Source of the DNA: CAYMLL01 sp964390645 | GTDB taxonomy: Bacteria; Planctomycetota; UBA8108 | Length of the DNA: 27,256 nucleotides | Direction: 5' to 3' | NCBI GenBank assembly: GCA_964390645.1 | Contig: CAYMLL010000072.1 | Coordinates: forward strand, 1-27,256 | Shown: positions 1 to 7,326 of the stretch, one piece after another | How positions within the stretch are numbered: the first letter of the stretch is position 1 | How the letters are laid out: the number at the start of each line of letters is the position of its first letter | The notes under the pieces: generated by a model | What the model was told of the DNA's origin: nothing | The model's database searches: none | Seen by the model: the letters and a program-made list of their open reading frames with translations, nothing else | Program-made: the position numbers and the translations under genes

Positions 1-1
1 C

Positions 2-49
2 GAGCGCGGTGGCCGTGAGGGCCGCGAGCGCGGTGGCCGTGAGGGCCGC
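2..49 (+). repeat. 24-bp coding tandem repeat, cluster 1 (two units)
   Basis: Two identical 24-bp units (2-25, 26-49) encode ERGGREGR in the hypothetical gene. A partial third unit (GAG CGC) follows before the sequence diverges. More copies may lie upstream of the window. Confidence 0.85.
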
Positions 50-469
50 GAGCGCCGTCGTCCCTCGGGGGAGGACGGCTTCGCCCCGGACGAGCAGGAC
101 GACGGGCAGGACGGCGACGGGGAGAAGCGCGAGGGACGTGAGCGCAGCGGACGCGAGGGACGTGAGCGCGGCGGACGCGAGGGACGTGAGCGCGGCGGAC
201 GCGAGGGACGTGAGCGCGGCGGTTTCGGCGGCTTCGAGGACATCCGCGAGAAGATGGCGGCGATCCAGAAGAAGACCGAGGACTCCTGCCTGGCGGTTCT
301 CAGCAAGAAGCAGCGCGAGCAGTTCGTCTCCATGCAGGGCGAGAAGTTCGAGCTCGACCGCCGCTCGATGTTCCGCCGCGGCAGCCGCGACGGCGAATCT
401 CGACGCGGCAGCGATCGTGGAAGCCGCGGCCGGCGCCGGCGACCGGGCGACGACGAAGAGGAGATCTGA
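2..469 (+). CDS. 3' end of an Arg/Gly/Glu-rich repeat protein (hypothetical)
   Basis: This is the C-terminal part of a gene whose start lies before the window; the reading frame is open from base 2 to the stop at 467-469. The visible 155 residues begin with two copies of the octapeptide ERGGREGR. An acidic linker (GEDGFAPDEQDDGQDGDGE) follows, then four more copies of the octapeptide. Next comes a helical segment containing KKTEDSCLAVLSKKQREQF and VSMQGEKFELDRR, and finally an Arg/Gly tail ending in DDEEEI. The helical segment resembles the 'L..KQ..Q...M.G..F.L' motif of small planctomycete periplasmic proteins distantly like the Spy/LTXXQ family. That link is a family impression, not proven. 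RG-rich low-complexity tails often bind nucleic acid or polyanions, but the function here is unknown. The longer open frame at 9-695 is a shadow of this repeat-rich sequence. Confidence 0.7.
   Translation, partial: ERGGREGRERGGREGRERRRPSGEDGFAPDEQDDGQDGDGEKREGRERSGREGRERGGREGRERGGREGRERGGFGGFEDIREKMAAIQKKTEDSCLAVLSKKQREQFVSMQGEKFELDRRSMFRRGSRDGESRRGSDRGSRGRRRRPGDDEEEI
128..223 (+). repeat. 24-bp coding tandem repeat, cluster 2 (four units)
   Basis: Four consecutive 24-bp units start at 128, 152, 176 and 200. They are almost identical and encode the same octapeptide as cluster 1, in a rotated register (REGRERGG; the first unit has Ser for one Gly). The codons differ from cluster 1 at third positions. 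Confidence 0.85.
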
Positions 470-834
470 TCCTGGCCCCCGCCAGGACACGCCCTACCCC
501 CGCCCCCCCCGCCNNNNNNNNNNGGGCGGGGCCCCCGCCGGCCCCGCGGCCCCGGGCCCCCCCCCCCCCCCCCCCCCCCCGATTCCGAGTCCGCCTCCTC
601 GGCTGACGTCGGATCTCACCCGGGGACAGGCACCTTCGCGCACGGACGGGGTGCCCGTCCCCGGGCTCCTTTCTTCTCCCCCACCATCCCCCTAGCCTCG
701 GCCGGCGGTTGTGGCGATCGCCTTCTTCCGTGGCACAATAGACCGCGCGTTTTTCTTGCGCCAACCCGGGTGTGTCGTGTCCCATCGCGTCATCGGACCG
801 GACAGCCCAGCACCCCACCCGCGAGGAGCCCGAA
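470..834. other. Gene-free stretch with assembly gap and poly-C tract
   Basis: No gene is supported here. It holds a 10-N gap (514-523), very C-rich flanks and a run of 24 C (557-580), which looks like sequencing or assembly error rather than genomic sequence. From about 581 the composition returns to normal up to the cytochrome gene. A weak CACAAT box at 735-740 with no well-placed -35 partner is the only promoter-like element I can see. Confidence 0.7.
514..523. other. Assembly gap (10 N)
   Basis: Ten Ns, flanked on the left by a C-rich run from 474 and on the right by a G/C-only stretch from 524. The two flanks share GGCCCCCGCC (474-483 and 530-539) and then resemble each other loosely, which suggests overlapping contig ends. 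Confidence 0.95.
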
Positions 835-2265
835 ATGAGAACGCCGGTCGTGACCGCCGCATGCCTTCTGGTCCTTTCTTCGACGTCGCTGCGCTCGGAG
901 AACGTCGACTACACCAAGGACGTACTTCCGGTGCTGAAAGCGAAGTGCTTCTCGTGCCACGGGGAAAAGAAGGCCAAGTCGAAGCTCCGGCTGAATTCGG
1001 GCGCCCAGGCCATCCTCGGGGGCAAGAGCAAGAAGGCGATCGTTCCGGGCAAGCCGGAAGAGAGCGGTGTGATCACGCGCACCTCGCTGCCTCCCGATGA
1101 CGACGACGTCATGCCGCCCGAGGATGAGGGCGAGGCGGTCACGAAGGCCGAGCTCGAGATCCTGCGACGCTGGATCGCCGAGGGAGCGAAGTACCCTGAC
1201 GACGGCCAGCCGGCGAAGAAGGAGAAGCCGAAGGGTGCTCCCCTCACCGACGCGGACCAGAAGATGCTGACCTCGATCCGCGAGGCGGGCGCTCGCGCCA
1301 TGCGCGTCGCTCAGGACGTCAACTGGATCACCGTCAGCTTCCGTCCCGCCGCGGCCAAGGTCGGAGACGAGCAGGTCGCGCTCGTCAAGGATCTCGCCAA
1401 CGTCACCGAGCTCAACCTGGCGGGCACGAAGATCACTGACAACGGGCTCTCGAGTCTCGCGAGCCTTGGCAACCTCACCCGCCTGCACCTCGAACGAACG
1501 GAGGTCAAGGGCAGCGGTCTCTCGCACCTGAAGGGACTCAGCAAGCTCGAGTACCTGAACCTCTACGGCACCCAGGTCGACGACGCGGCGCTGAAGAGCC
1601 TCGAGCAGCTGGGCTCCCTGAAGAAGCTCTACCTGTGGCAGACGAAGGTGACGGACGCCGGCGTGGCGGCGCTGAAAAAGGCCAACCCGACACTCTATGT
1701 CAATCGCGGCATCGACCCGCCTGCAAAGGCCCATCCGGCGCCGGAAGCCAAGGCGGAGCCCACCAAGAAGCCGGAGCCCAAGCAGACGAAGCCCGGTCAG
1801 GTCATCGTCAAGGCAAACAGTGACGGCTGGACCTTCACCCCGAAGAAGGGCGTGCAGGGAAGTGCCTGGACCGGCGACAAGTTCGACGACTCGAAGTGGG
1901 AAAAAGGCAAGACGCCGCTGGGGTACGGCGAGGCGGGGATCGCCCAGAAGAACGGCACGACCATCCAGCATGTCGGCCAGAATGTGCTCGCGCGCAAGGC
2001 GTTCGAACTCGACGGGAAGCTGCTCGAGCAGAGCCAGGCCTTCAAGCTGCTGGTCGCCTCCGACAACGCCGCGATCGTCTGGATCAACGGCAAGGAGGTC
2101 GACAAGGACAACGACAACCACGAGCCCAAGTACTGGAATCGCACGGTCAACGTCGACGCGAAGGTCCTGCGAAAGGGTCGCAACGTCATCGCGGTGCAGG
2201 TCACCAACAACCAGGGGTCCAGCGACGCGTACTTCGACGTGCAGATCGAGAACGTCCCCAAGTAG
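835..2265 (+). CDS. Secreted planctomycete-type cytochrome c / LRR / beta-sandwich protein
   Basis: 476 aa. The start at 835 is chosen because a GAGGAG ribosome-binding site lies just upstream and it gives a clean signal peptide (TAACLLVLSSTSLRS); the frame extends upstream to 772 but without signal character. Residues 25-125 match the single-haem planctomycete cytochrome domain (PSCyt1-like): CFSCH (Cys38, Cys41, His42) binds haem, and the Met in DVMPPEDEG (Met93) is the likely distal ligand. Residues about 178-285 hold three to four leucine-rich repeats of the TELNLAGTKITDNGLSSL type. A Pro/Lys/Glu linker (288-330) leads to a C-terminal galactose-binding-like beta-sandwich with WTGDKFDDSKWEKGKTPLG and DNAAIVWINGKEV. 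Such proteins are common and poorly characterised in Planctomycetota, with presumed periplasmic or surface roles. No PSD1 or PSCyt2 partner lies nearby. It converges on the ABC permease gene. Confidence 0.88.
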   Translation: MRTPVVTAACLLVLSSTSLRSENVDYTKDVLPVLKAKCFSCHGEKKAKSKLRLNSGAQAILGGKSKKAIVPGKPEESGVITRTSLPPDDDDVMPPEDEGEAVTKAELEILRRWIAEGAKYPDDGQPAKKEKPKGAPLTDADQKMLTSIREAGARAMRVAQDVNWITVSFRPAAAKVGDEQVALVKDLANVTELNLAGTKITDNGLSSLASLGNLTRLHLERTEVKGSGLSHLKGLSKLEYLNLYGTQVDDAALKSLEQLGSLKKLYLWQTKVTDAGVAALKKANPTLYVNRGIDPPAKAHPAPEAKAEPTKKPEPKQTKPGQVIVKANSDGWTFTPKKGVQGSAWTGDKFDDSKWEKGKTPLGYGEAGIAQKNGTTIQHVGQNVLARKAFELDGKLLEQSQAFKLLVASDNAAIVWINGKEVDKDNDNHEPKYWNRTVNVDAKVLRKGRNVIAVQVTNNQGSSDAYFDVQIENVPK

Positions 2266-2300
2266 GGCGACACCGCGCAGGATCGACGACGGTCGCGAGA

Positions 2301-3341
2301 CTACTCCCAGCGGAAGATTCTCAGCGCGACGGCAAAAGGCAGCACGCCCCACAGCAGGACGATCCCGAGCTGCGGGGCGACGTCGAGGAGGCCGGCGCCG
2401 TCGAGCATGATGTCCCGCAGCGTGTCGTTGAGCGCGGTCAGCGGCAGACAGCGGATGAACGCACGGCTCGCTTCCGGGAAGCGCTCGTAGGAGAAGAAGA
2501 CCCCGGAGAAGAGCCACATCGGCATCATCGCGAGGTTCATGAGCCCCGAGATCCCCTCGACCGTTCGCGCTCGCGACGCGATCAGGAGTCCGAGTCCGGC
2601 GAACGCCACGGTCCCCAGCACCAGAGTCGCGAAGAACGCGAAGGGATCGCCACGGATCGGCACGTCGAGCACCCAGACGGCGAATCCGAGGAGAATGGCC
2701 ACCTCGAGCCCCATGAAGACCAGCCGCGCGAGTCCGATCGACACGAGCAGCGAACTGCGGCGCATCGGCGTGACGAGGAAACGCCGCAGCAGCTTCTTCT
2801 GGCGTAGCTCCGCGATGGTAAAGCCGATGTTCCAGATGCCCGTTCCCATCAGGTTCATGCCGAGAAGCCCGGGAAAGAGCCAATCGATGTAGCGGGAGCC
2901 GACGTCTCCGACGACGGCCTCGATTCTCGGCCGCGACTGCGAAGCGCCCCCGAACCCGTCCCGCAAGGCCCGCTCCACTCGCAGCAGGGCCACCTCGGTC
3001 GTCGAGCGAGCGGGATCATGACGCAGCACGACGACGTCGCCCGGAATGACGAGCACCGAGATGCTCCCCCGCGCGACAGCGACGGCCGCCGCCTCGCGAT
3101 CCTCGATCCTCTCGACGCGCAGATGCTCGACGCCCTCGAGAATCTCGATGATCGAGTCCGCGCCGGTGCCCCCCAGCACGCCGACCGTCTCCGAGGTCGG
3201 ACCGCGGTCCTTGAAGGCCCACCCCAGCACCAGCGCGATCACCAGCGGAAACGCGAAGACCCAGAAGACCGCCTCGGGCTCTCGCAGGAAGAGAAGGACA
3301 CGCATCCGGGTCAGGTGGTAGATCCCGACGAGGTCAAGCAT
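2301..3341 (-). CDS. ABC-2 type transporter permease
   Basis: 346 aa integral membrane permease of an ABC exporter. The start at 3341 (ATG) overlaps the end of the upstream ATPase gene by 8 bp; the frame continues further upstream only through ATPase coding sequence. The layout is that of ABC-2 permeases. A first membrane segment near residues 22-42 (AVFWVFAFPLVIALVLGWAF) precedes a large extracytoplasmic loop (about 45-150). A bundle of roughly five helices follows, including GLLGMNLMGTGIWNIGFTI, VAILLGFAVWVLDVP, FFATLVLGTVAFAGLGLLI and a last helix PQLGIVLLWGVLPFAVALRI, ending in RIFRWE. The substrate cannot be told from sequence; drug, lipid or polysaccharide export are all possible. It pairs with the ATPase at 3334-4287 and ends tail to tail with the cytochrome gene. 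Confidence 0.9.
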   Translation of the reverse strand: MLDLVGIYHLTRMRVLLFLREPEAVFWVFAFPLVIALVLGWAFKDRGPTSETVGVLGGTGADSIIEILEGVEHLRVERIEDREAAAVAVARGSISVLVIPGDVVVLRHDPARSTTEVALLRVERALRDGFGGASQSRPRIEAVVGDVGSRYIDWLFPGLLGMNLMGTGIWNIGFTIAELRQKKLLRRFLVTPMRRSSLLVSIGLARLVFMGLEVAILLGFAVWVLDVPIRGDPFAFFATLVLGTVAFAGLGLLIASRARTVEGISGLMNLAMMPMWLFSGVFFSYERFPEASRAFIRCLPLTALNDTLRDIMLDGAGLLDVAPQLGIVLLWGVLPFAVALRIFRWE

Positions 3342-4287
3342 CGCGCAGATGCCTTCCGGTCCGCTCCACGAAGACGTCCTCGAGTGTCGGCCGATGCGTG
3401 TGAAGATCCGAGAGCCCGACCCCCATGACACCGAGCGACTCGATGATCGCCGGCAGCGTCAACTGCGTCTCCTCGACGTGCAGCGTCACCAGCAGCGCGT
3501 CCGCCCGTGCACGATGAACACCTTCGAGTGACTCGAGTCGCGAGACCACCGGTGCGAGATCGAGCTCACCGTTCAGGGAGACCAGCGTGAACTCGACCAC
3601 ACTTCCCGCCCCCAGCCGGTCGACAACCTGTCGTGGCGTGCCCTCCTCGATGCTCCTGCCGTGATCGACGATCACGACGTGGTCGCTCAGGAGCTCCGCC
3701 TCGTCCATGTAGTGCGTCGTCAAGAGGACCGTGCCGCCGTCCTTCTTGATCTCCTCGACAATCTCCCAGACGCGACGCCGCGCCTGCGGATCGAGCCCGG
3801 TGGTCGGCTCGTCGAGAAACAGCAGGAGCGGCTTGCCGACGAGCGCGCATCCCAGCGCGAGCCGCTGCTTCTGACCTCCCGAGAGATGCACGTAGCGGGT
3901 GCGTCGCTTCTCCTTCAGGCCGACCAGCTCGATCACCTCGTCGACATCGCGCCCCTCGCGATAGAAGCTCCGGAAGAGTTGCAGCGTCTCGCCCACCTGC
4001 AGCTTGTCGTTGAACATCGTCTCCTGCAGCTGCACGCCGATCTGCTCGCGGATCGACTGCTGGTTTCCCCGCCACGGCCGCCCGAGAACACGGACCTCAC
4101 CCTCGTCCGGGGCCAGGAGCCCCACGAGGATGTTGATCGTGGTCGACTTGCCCGCGCCGTTCGGACCGAGAAGCCCGAGACAGGTGCCGCGAGCGACACG
4201 TACGTCAAGCCCGTCCACGGCGACGAGGTCGCGGTAGCGCTTGACGATACCTCGAGCCTCCAGCGCAACGTTGCCGTCAGATTCCAT
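3334..4287 (-). CDS. ABC-2 type transporter ATP-binding protein
   Basis: 317 aa cytoplasmic ATPase that powers the permease encoded directly after it. The ATG at 4287 opens MESDGNVALEARGIVKRY; the frame runs upstream through the N-gap but that part is not coding. All nucleotide-binding motifs are present: Walker A GPNGAGKST (41-49), Q-loop region QLQE (about 85-89), signature LSGGQKQR (135-142), Walker B LLLFLDEP with TTGLDP (154-167) and H-loop His192 in TTHYMDEAE. The C-terminal extension ends SDLHTHRPTLEDVFVERTGR, typical of the DrrA/CcmA-like exporter ATPases with a DUF4162-type tail. An 8-bp overlap with the permease start implies translational coupling. A GAGG upstream of the start could be the ribosome-binding site. 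Confidence 0.93.
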   Translation of the reverse strand: MESDGNVALEARGIVKRYRDLVAVDGLDVRVARGTCLGLLGPNGAGKSTTINILVGLLAPDEGEVRVLGRPWRGNQQSIREQIGVQLQETMFNDKLQVGETLQLFRSFYREGRDVDEVIELVGLKEKRRTRYVHLSGGQKQRLALGCALVGKPLLLFLDEPTTGLDPQARRRVWEIVEEIKKDGGTVLLTTHYMDEAELLSDHVVIVDHGRSIEEGTPRQVVDRLGAGSVVEFTLVSLNGELDLAPVVSRLESLEGVHRARADALLVTLHVEETQLTLPAIIESLGVMGVGLSDLHTHRPTLEDVFVERTGRHLRDA

Positions 4288-4611
4288 CAGGAGAGACCTC
4301 GCCGGGCAGCGGTGGACCCAGACCTTAGCTGTGCTCCCGGAAAAAGGAAAGAAGGACGTGAAGAAGGTCGTCGGGGCCGCGAACGGGGATCCGTTCTCGC
4401 ATCCGGCCGCCGCCGACACGACACCTCTCGTCTCCACTTCCATCAGCGTGGGGGGCGGCGCGCCCGGGCCCGGCCCCCGGTTAGGGGGGCCCGGCCCCGC
4501 CCGCCAGAACCNNNNNNNNNNCGGGCCGCCGCCCAAACCACCCCGCTGGTCTCCTTTCCCATCCGGGGGGGGCCCCCCCATCGGAGCCGCTACCCGGTTT
4601 ACGGGGCCCCG
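4288..4611. other. Intergenic stretch with suspect assembly gap
   Basis: No gene. The stretch from 4406 to about 4626 contains a 10-N gap with error-like G/C-rich flanks that repeat each other (see findings). The first part (4288-4405) is normal sequence and should hold the ABC operon promoter on the minus strand, but I see no clear -35/-10 pair. The true spacing to hrpB is probably about 115 bp shorter than shown. Confidence 0.7.
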
Positions 4612-4626
4612 TCAGCCTCGATCCTC
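4406..4626. repeat. Degraded direct duplication flanking an N-gap (likely assembly artefact)
   Basis: Bases 4406-4511 and 4525 to about 4626 align along their length by eye. Both start GCCGCCG and share a '..GTCTCC..TTCC.ATC..GGGGGG' core. Both end with a 'CCCGGTT..GGGGCCC' block. The left copy looks normal at its left end and turns to G/C runs toward the gap; the right copy does the reverse. Confidence 0.65.
4512..4521. other. Assembly gap (10 N)
   Basis: Ten Ns between the two halves of the degraded duplication; probably not a real gap but two overlapping contig ends. Confidence 0.95.
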
Positions 4627-7203
4627 TCGCCCTGATGGCCTCCGACGCGGGCGGCGCTCGGCGGTCGCGCCGTGGGGATCCTCGGGCCACGCGTGCTTCG
4701 GGTACCGACCTCTGAGCTCCTTGCGCACCTGGCGATACGTCGTTTTCCAGAAGCTCTCGAGATCCCGCGTCACCTGCACAGGGCGCTGGTTCGGACCGAG
4801 GATGTGCAGGACGACCGCGACTCTTCCGCCGGCGATGTGCGGTGTCTCCTTCCAGCCGAACAGCTCCTGCACTCGTGCGGCGAGCACGGGCGGCTTGCCG
4901 TCCTCGTAGACCAGCCGGACGCGGCTGCCGCCGGGGACCTCGATACGCTCCGGTGCATGACGCTGCAGAGCTCGAAGACGATCCCGTGGAATCGAGCCCT
5001 GCAAGGCCGCCAGGAGGTTCTCGGCGCGCAGCTCGGAAAGACGCGACTTGCCGGCGCATAGATCTGACAGGAGCCGGGCCAGCTCGTCATCCGTCCAGCC
5101 CGGAAGCTCCAGCGCCGGCATCTCGCGAGAGAGAAACCGCGCCCGCACGAGCCAATCGGCCGCAGCCCCGTCGGCGGCGAAGAGCTGGCGCGCTCGCTCA
5201 CCGACCACGCCCCTGAGGATGCGCTCCGCCTCCCTCGCGTCGGGCGGCCGCTCGCGCGGACTCTCCAGCGGCAGGTCATCGAAGCACAGCAAGGCCTCGG
5301 CTACGACCTTCTCCGTGCCCTCATCCCATCGCGTGTCGACTCTCTCTACCACACGACCCGGGAAGAGCTCGGCGAGCCAGGATCGCTCGACGCGACTCGC
5401 GATCCGTACACGGGCCTCGACGCGCTCGCGTCGGACGTTCTCGTCCAGCACGAGCGCGATGAAGAGCTCGGAATCCCGCACGACGCTGTCCGGCGAGAGC
5501 ACCACGCCGCGCCCTCCGACCATGCGACCGCGACCGCTCCCGCTGTCTCGACGCCGCACCACACGGTCCGGATACGCCAGAAGAATCGCCCGCAGCAGCG
5601 ACTCCTCAGCGCGAGCCTCGTCCGGCTCGGGGTCGTTGACGACCCGGACACCGCGCTGGAGTTCTCGCGCCAGTCGCGACACGGACCGCAGCACCGTGAG
5701 ATCGAGCCCCTCGGCCCTCGCCAGGTCTCGAGAGAAGCCGCTTTCTTCCGCCTTGCTCAGCAGGTCGAGACGGCGGAGCAGATCGGAGCTCCCGCTGCTC
5801 ACCCGCGCCGGATCTCTCGACGGCCCCCGGTCCAGCCCCCGAAAGCGCAGGATGTCCCGCTCGTCCAGAAGTGCGACGAGGCGCGCCCCGTCCGCGCCGT
5901 GTCCAGCGTCGTCGGCGGCGACCAGCAGACGTGCGAGTCTCGGATGCGTCGGGATCCTCATCAGGCGACGTCCGACGTCCGTGAGCGCACCGGTGTCCTC
6001 GGCGACCGCTCCGAGACAGCGCAGCAGCGACGAGGCACGCTCGACGGCGAGCTCGGGCGGCGGCTCGAGCCACGCGAAGCTCCGTGCTTCGGTCACTCCC
6101 CACGCTCGCAGCTCGAGCAGGGTCGAGGACAGGTCGACACGACGGATCTCGGGCTCCTCGTCGTGCGACAGCGCCCGGTGTTCCGCCTCGCTCCAGAGCC
6201 TGATGGCACGCCCCGGCCCGAGCCGCCCCGCACGCCCGGCACGTTGCTCGGCAGAGTGACGGCTGATGCGGGTCGTCTCGAGGCGGTCGATGCCATGGCG
6301 CGGATCGTTGCGCAGAATGCGCACCAACCCGCTGTCGACGACGACGTCGACTCCGTCGATCGTCAGCGAGGTCTCGGCGACGTTGGTCGACAGGATGATC
6401 TTGCGCCGCTCGCCAGGCCCGATCGCCGCCTGCTGCTCGTCAAGCCCGAGTTGACCGTGCAACGGCGTGATGACAGCTCCGACGCGAGAGGCGAAGCTCA
6501 CGAGGATCGACGCGACGCGGCGAATCTCGCCGGCGCCGGGAAGGAAGACCAGGACGTGGCCCGCGGAGTCATTCCAGCTCCGCTGCACGGCATCCGCTAC
6601 CGTCCGTTCGAGAGGCTCGCGCGACGCGGGCGACGCGTACACGATCTCCACGGGGTAGGGGCGACCCTCGGTCTCGATCACGGGACATTCACCGAGATAG
6701 GACGCCACCGGCGCGGCGTCGAGGGTCGCGGACATGACGACGACGCGCAGGTCCTCACGACCATCCTCACGAACCTCCCGCAGGAGCGCCAGAGCGAGGT
6801 CGGAGTGCAGGCCGCGCTCGTGAAACTCGTCGAGAATGACCGTCGAGACGCCTTCGAGGAAGGGGTCCCGCTCGAGCCAGCGCACGAGGATGCCCTCGGT
6901 GACCACCTCGATGCGCGTCGCAGGACCCGCGCGGCTTTCGAAGCGAACCCGGTAGCCGACCTCGCCTCCGAGTGGTTCGCCCCTCTGGGAGGCGATCCGC
7001 TGGGCCGCCGCGCGCGCAGCGATGCGACGAGGCTGCAGGAGAACTATCTTGCCGGCGTCGGGGCCCTGCGCGTCGAGCAGAGCAGGCGGCACGCGCGTCG
7101 TCTTTCCGGCTCCAGGGGGCGCCACCAGCACCAGCGCGCCGCTCGCGTCCAGCGCGTCGACAATCGGAGTCAGGTACGGATCGATCGGCAGGGCTGACGG
7201 CAC
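4612..7203 (-). CDS. hrpB: HrpB-type ATP-dependent RNA helicase (DExH box)
   Basis: 863 aa, close to the usual length of about 800-850 for HrpB. The start is a GTG at 7203 giving MPSALPIDPYLTPI, the normal HrpB N-terminus just ahead of the helicase core; no strong ribosome-binding site is visible. Motifs: Walker A APPGAGKTT (28-36), QPRRIAARAAAQR (57-69), DEFHERGLHSD (125-135), MSAT (157-160), then a C-terminal helicase lobe with TNVAETSLTIDGV and QRAGRAGRLGPG. The HA2-like region and the HrpB-specific C-terminus (LPGWTDDELARLLSDL, VTRDLESFWKTTYRQVRKEL, RYPKHAWPEDP) follow. HrpB is a cytoplasmic superfamily 2 helicase; its physiological substrate is poorly known in most bacteria. The last residues and stop lie at the edge of the suspect gap flank, so the exact end is less certain. 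It is divergent from the metal importer operon. Confidence 0.95.
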   Translation of the reverse strand: MPSALPIDPYLTPIVDALDASGALVLVAPPGAGKTTRVPPALLDAQGPDAGKIVLLQPRRIAARAAAQRIASQRGEPLGGEVGYRVRFESRAGPATRIEVVTEGILVRWLERDPFLEGVSTVILDEFHERGLHSDLALALLREVREDGREDLRVVVMSATLDAAPVASYLGECPVIETEGRPYPVEIVYASPASREPLERTVADAVQRSWNDSAGHVLVFLPGAGEIRRVASILVSFASRVGAVITPLHGQLGLDEQQAAIGPGERRKIILSTNVAETSLTIDGVDVVVDSGLVRILRNDPRHGIDRLETTRISRHSAEQRAGRAGRLGPGRAIRLWSEAEHRALSHDEEPEIRRVDLSSTLLELRAWGVTEARSFAWLEPPPELAVERASSLLRCLGAVAEDTGALTDVGRRLMRIPTHPRLARLLVAADDAGHGADGARLVALLDERDILRFRGLDRGPSRDPARVSSGSSDLLRRLDLLSKAEESGFSRDLARAEGLDLTVLRSVSRLARELQRGVRVVNDPEPDEARAEESLLRAILLAYPDRVVRRRDSGSGRGRMVGGRGVVLSPDSVVRDSELFIALVLDENVRRERVEARVRIASRVERSWLAELFPGRVVERVDTRWDEGTEKVVAEALLCFDDLPLESPRERPPDAREAERILRGVVGERARQLFAADGAAADWLVRARFLSREMPALELPGWTDDELARLLSDLCAGKSRLSELRAENLLAALQGSIPRDRLRALQRHAPERIEVPGGSRVRLVYEDGKPPVLAARVQELFGWKETPHIAGGRVAVVLHILGPNQRPVQVTRDLESFWKTTYRQVRKELRGRYPKHAWPEDPHGATAERRPRRRPSGREDRG

Positions 7204-7326
7204 GGAAAAACCGTTCGACGACTCGAAATCTCCCAGTATGCTCGACGGTCGCTACAGCGCTCGAAGTGTAGCGAAAGCATGACCGAGGGCAACGTTCGTC
7301 GAGAAACCGGGTCCGGACGAGTCGAC
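7204..7326. promoter_or_regulatory. Divergent intergenic region between hrpB and the metal importer operon
   Basis: About 123 bp must carry promoters for both directions. A TATGCT (7236-7241) on the plus strand is a possible -10 for the importer, without a good -35. There is no B12-box-like or riboswitch-sized structure, and the space is too short for a cobalamin riboswitch, which slightly favours nickel over cobalt as substrate or protein-based control. Confidence 0.3.

Noticed and set aside
2..223. Regular 24-bp repeats as a possible CRISPR array
   Set aside because: The repeats are contiguous without spacers, stay in frame and encode a peptide repeat.
551..580. Poly-C tract as a phase-variable repeat
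   Set aside because: It abuts an N-gap within error-like sequence and lies outside any gene, so sequencing artefact is the better explanation.
731..745. TGGCAC as a sigma-54 -24 element before the cytochrome gene
   Set aside because: The matching TTGC -12 element at the required distance is missing.
790..2883. 697-aa open frame on the minus strand across the cytochrome and permease genes
   Set aside because: It is antisense to two genes with clear domains, is Arg/Leu/Asp-rich without motifs, and such frames are common at this GC content.
5048..7197. Long plus-strand frames (403 and 432 aa) opposite hrpB
   Set aside because: Antisense shadows of the helicase; composition dominated by Arg, Ser and Asp, no start signals or domains.
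7204..7326. Cobalamin riboswitch before the metal importer
   Set aside because: The region is too short and shows no B12-box-like sequence.
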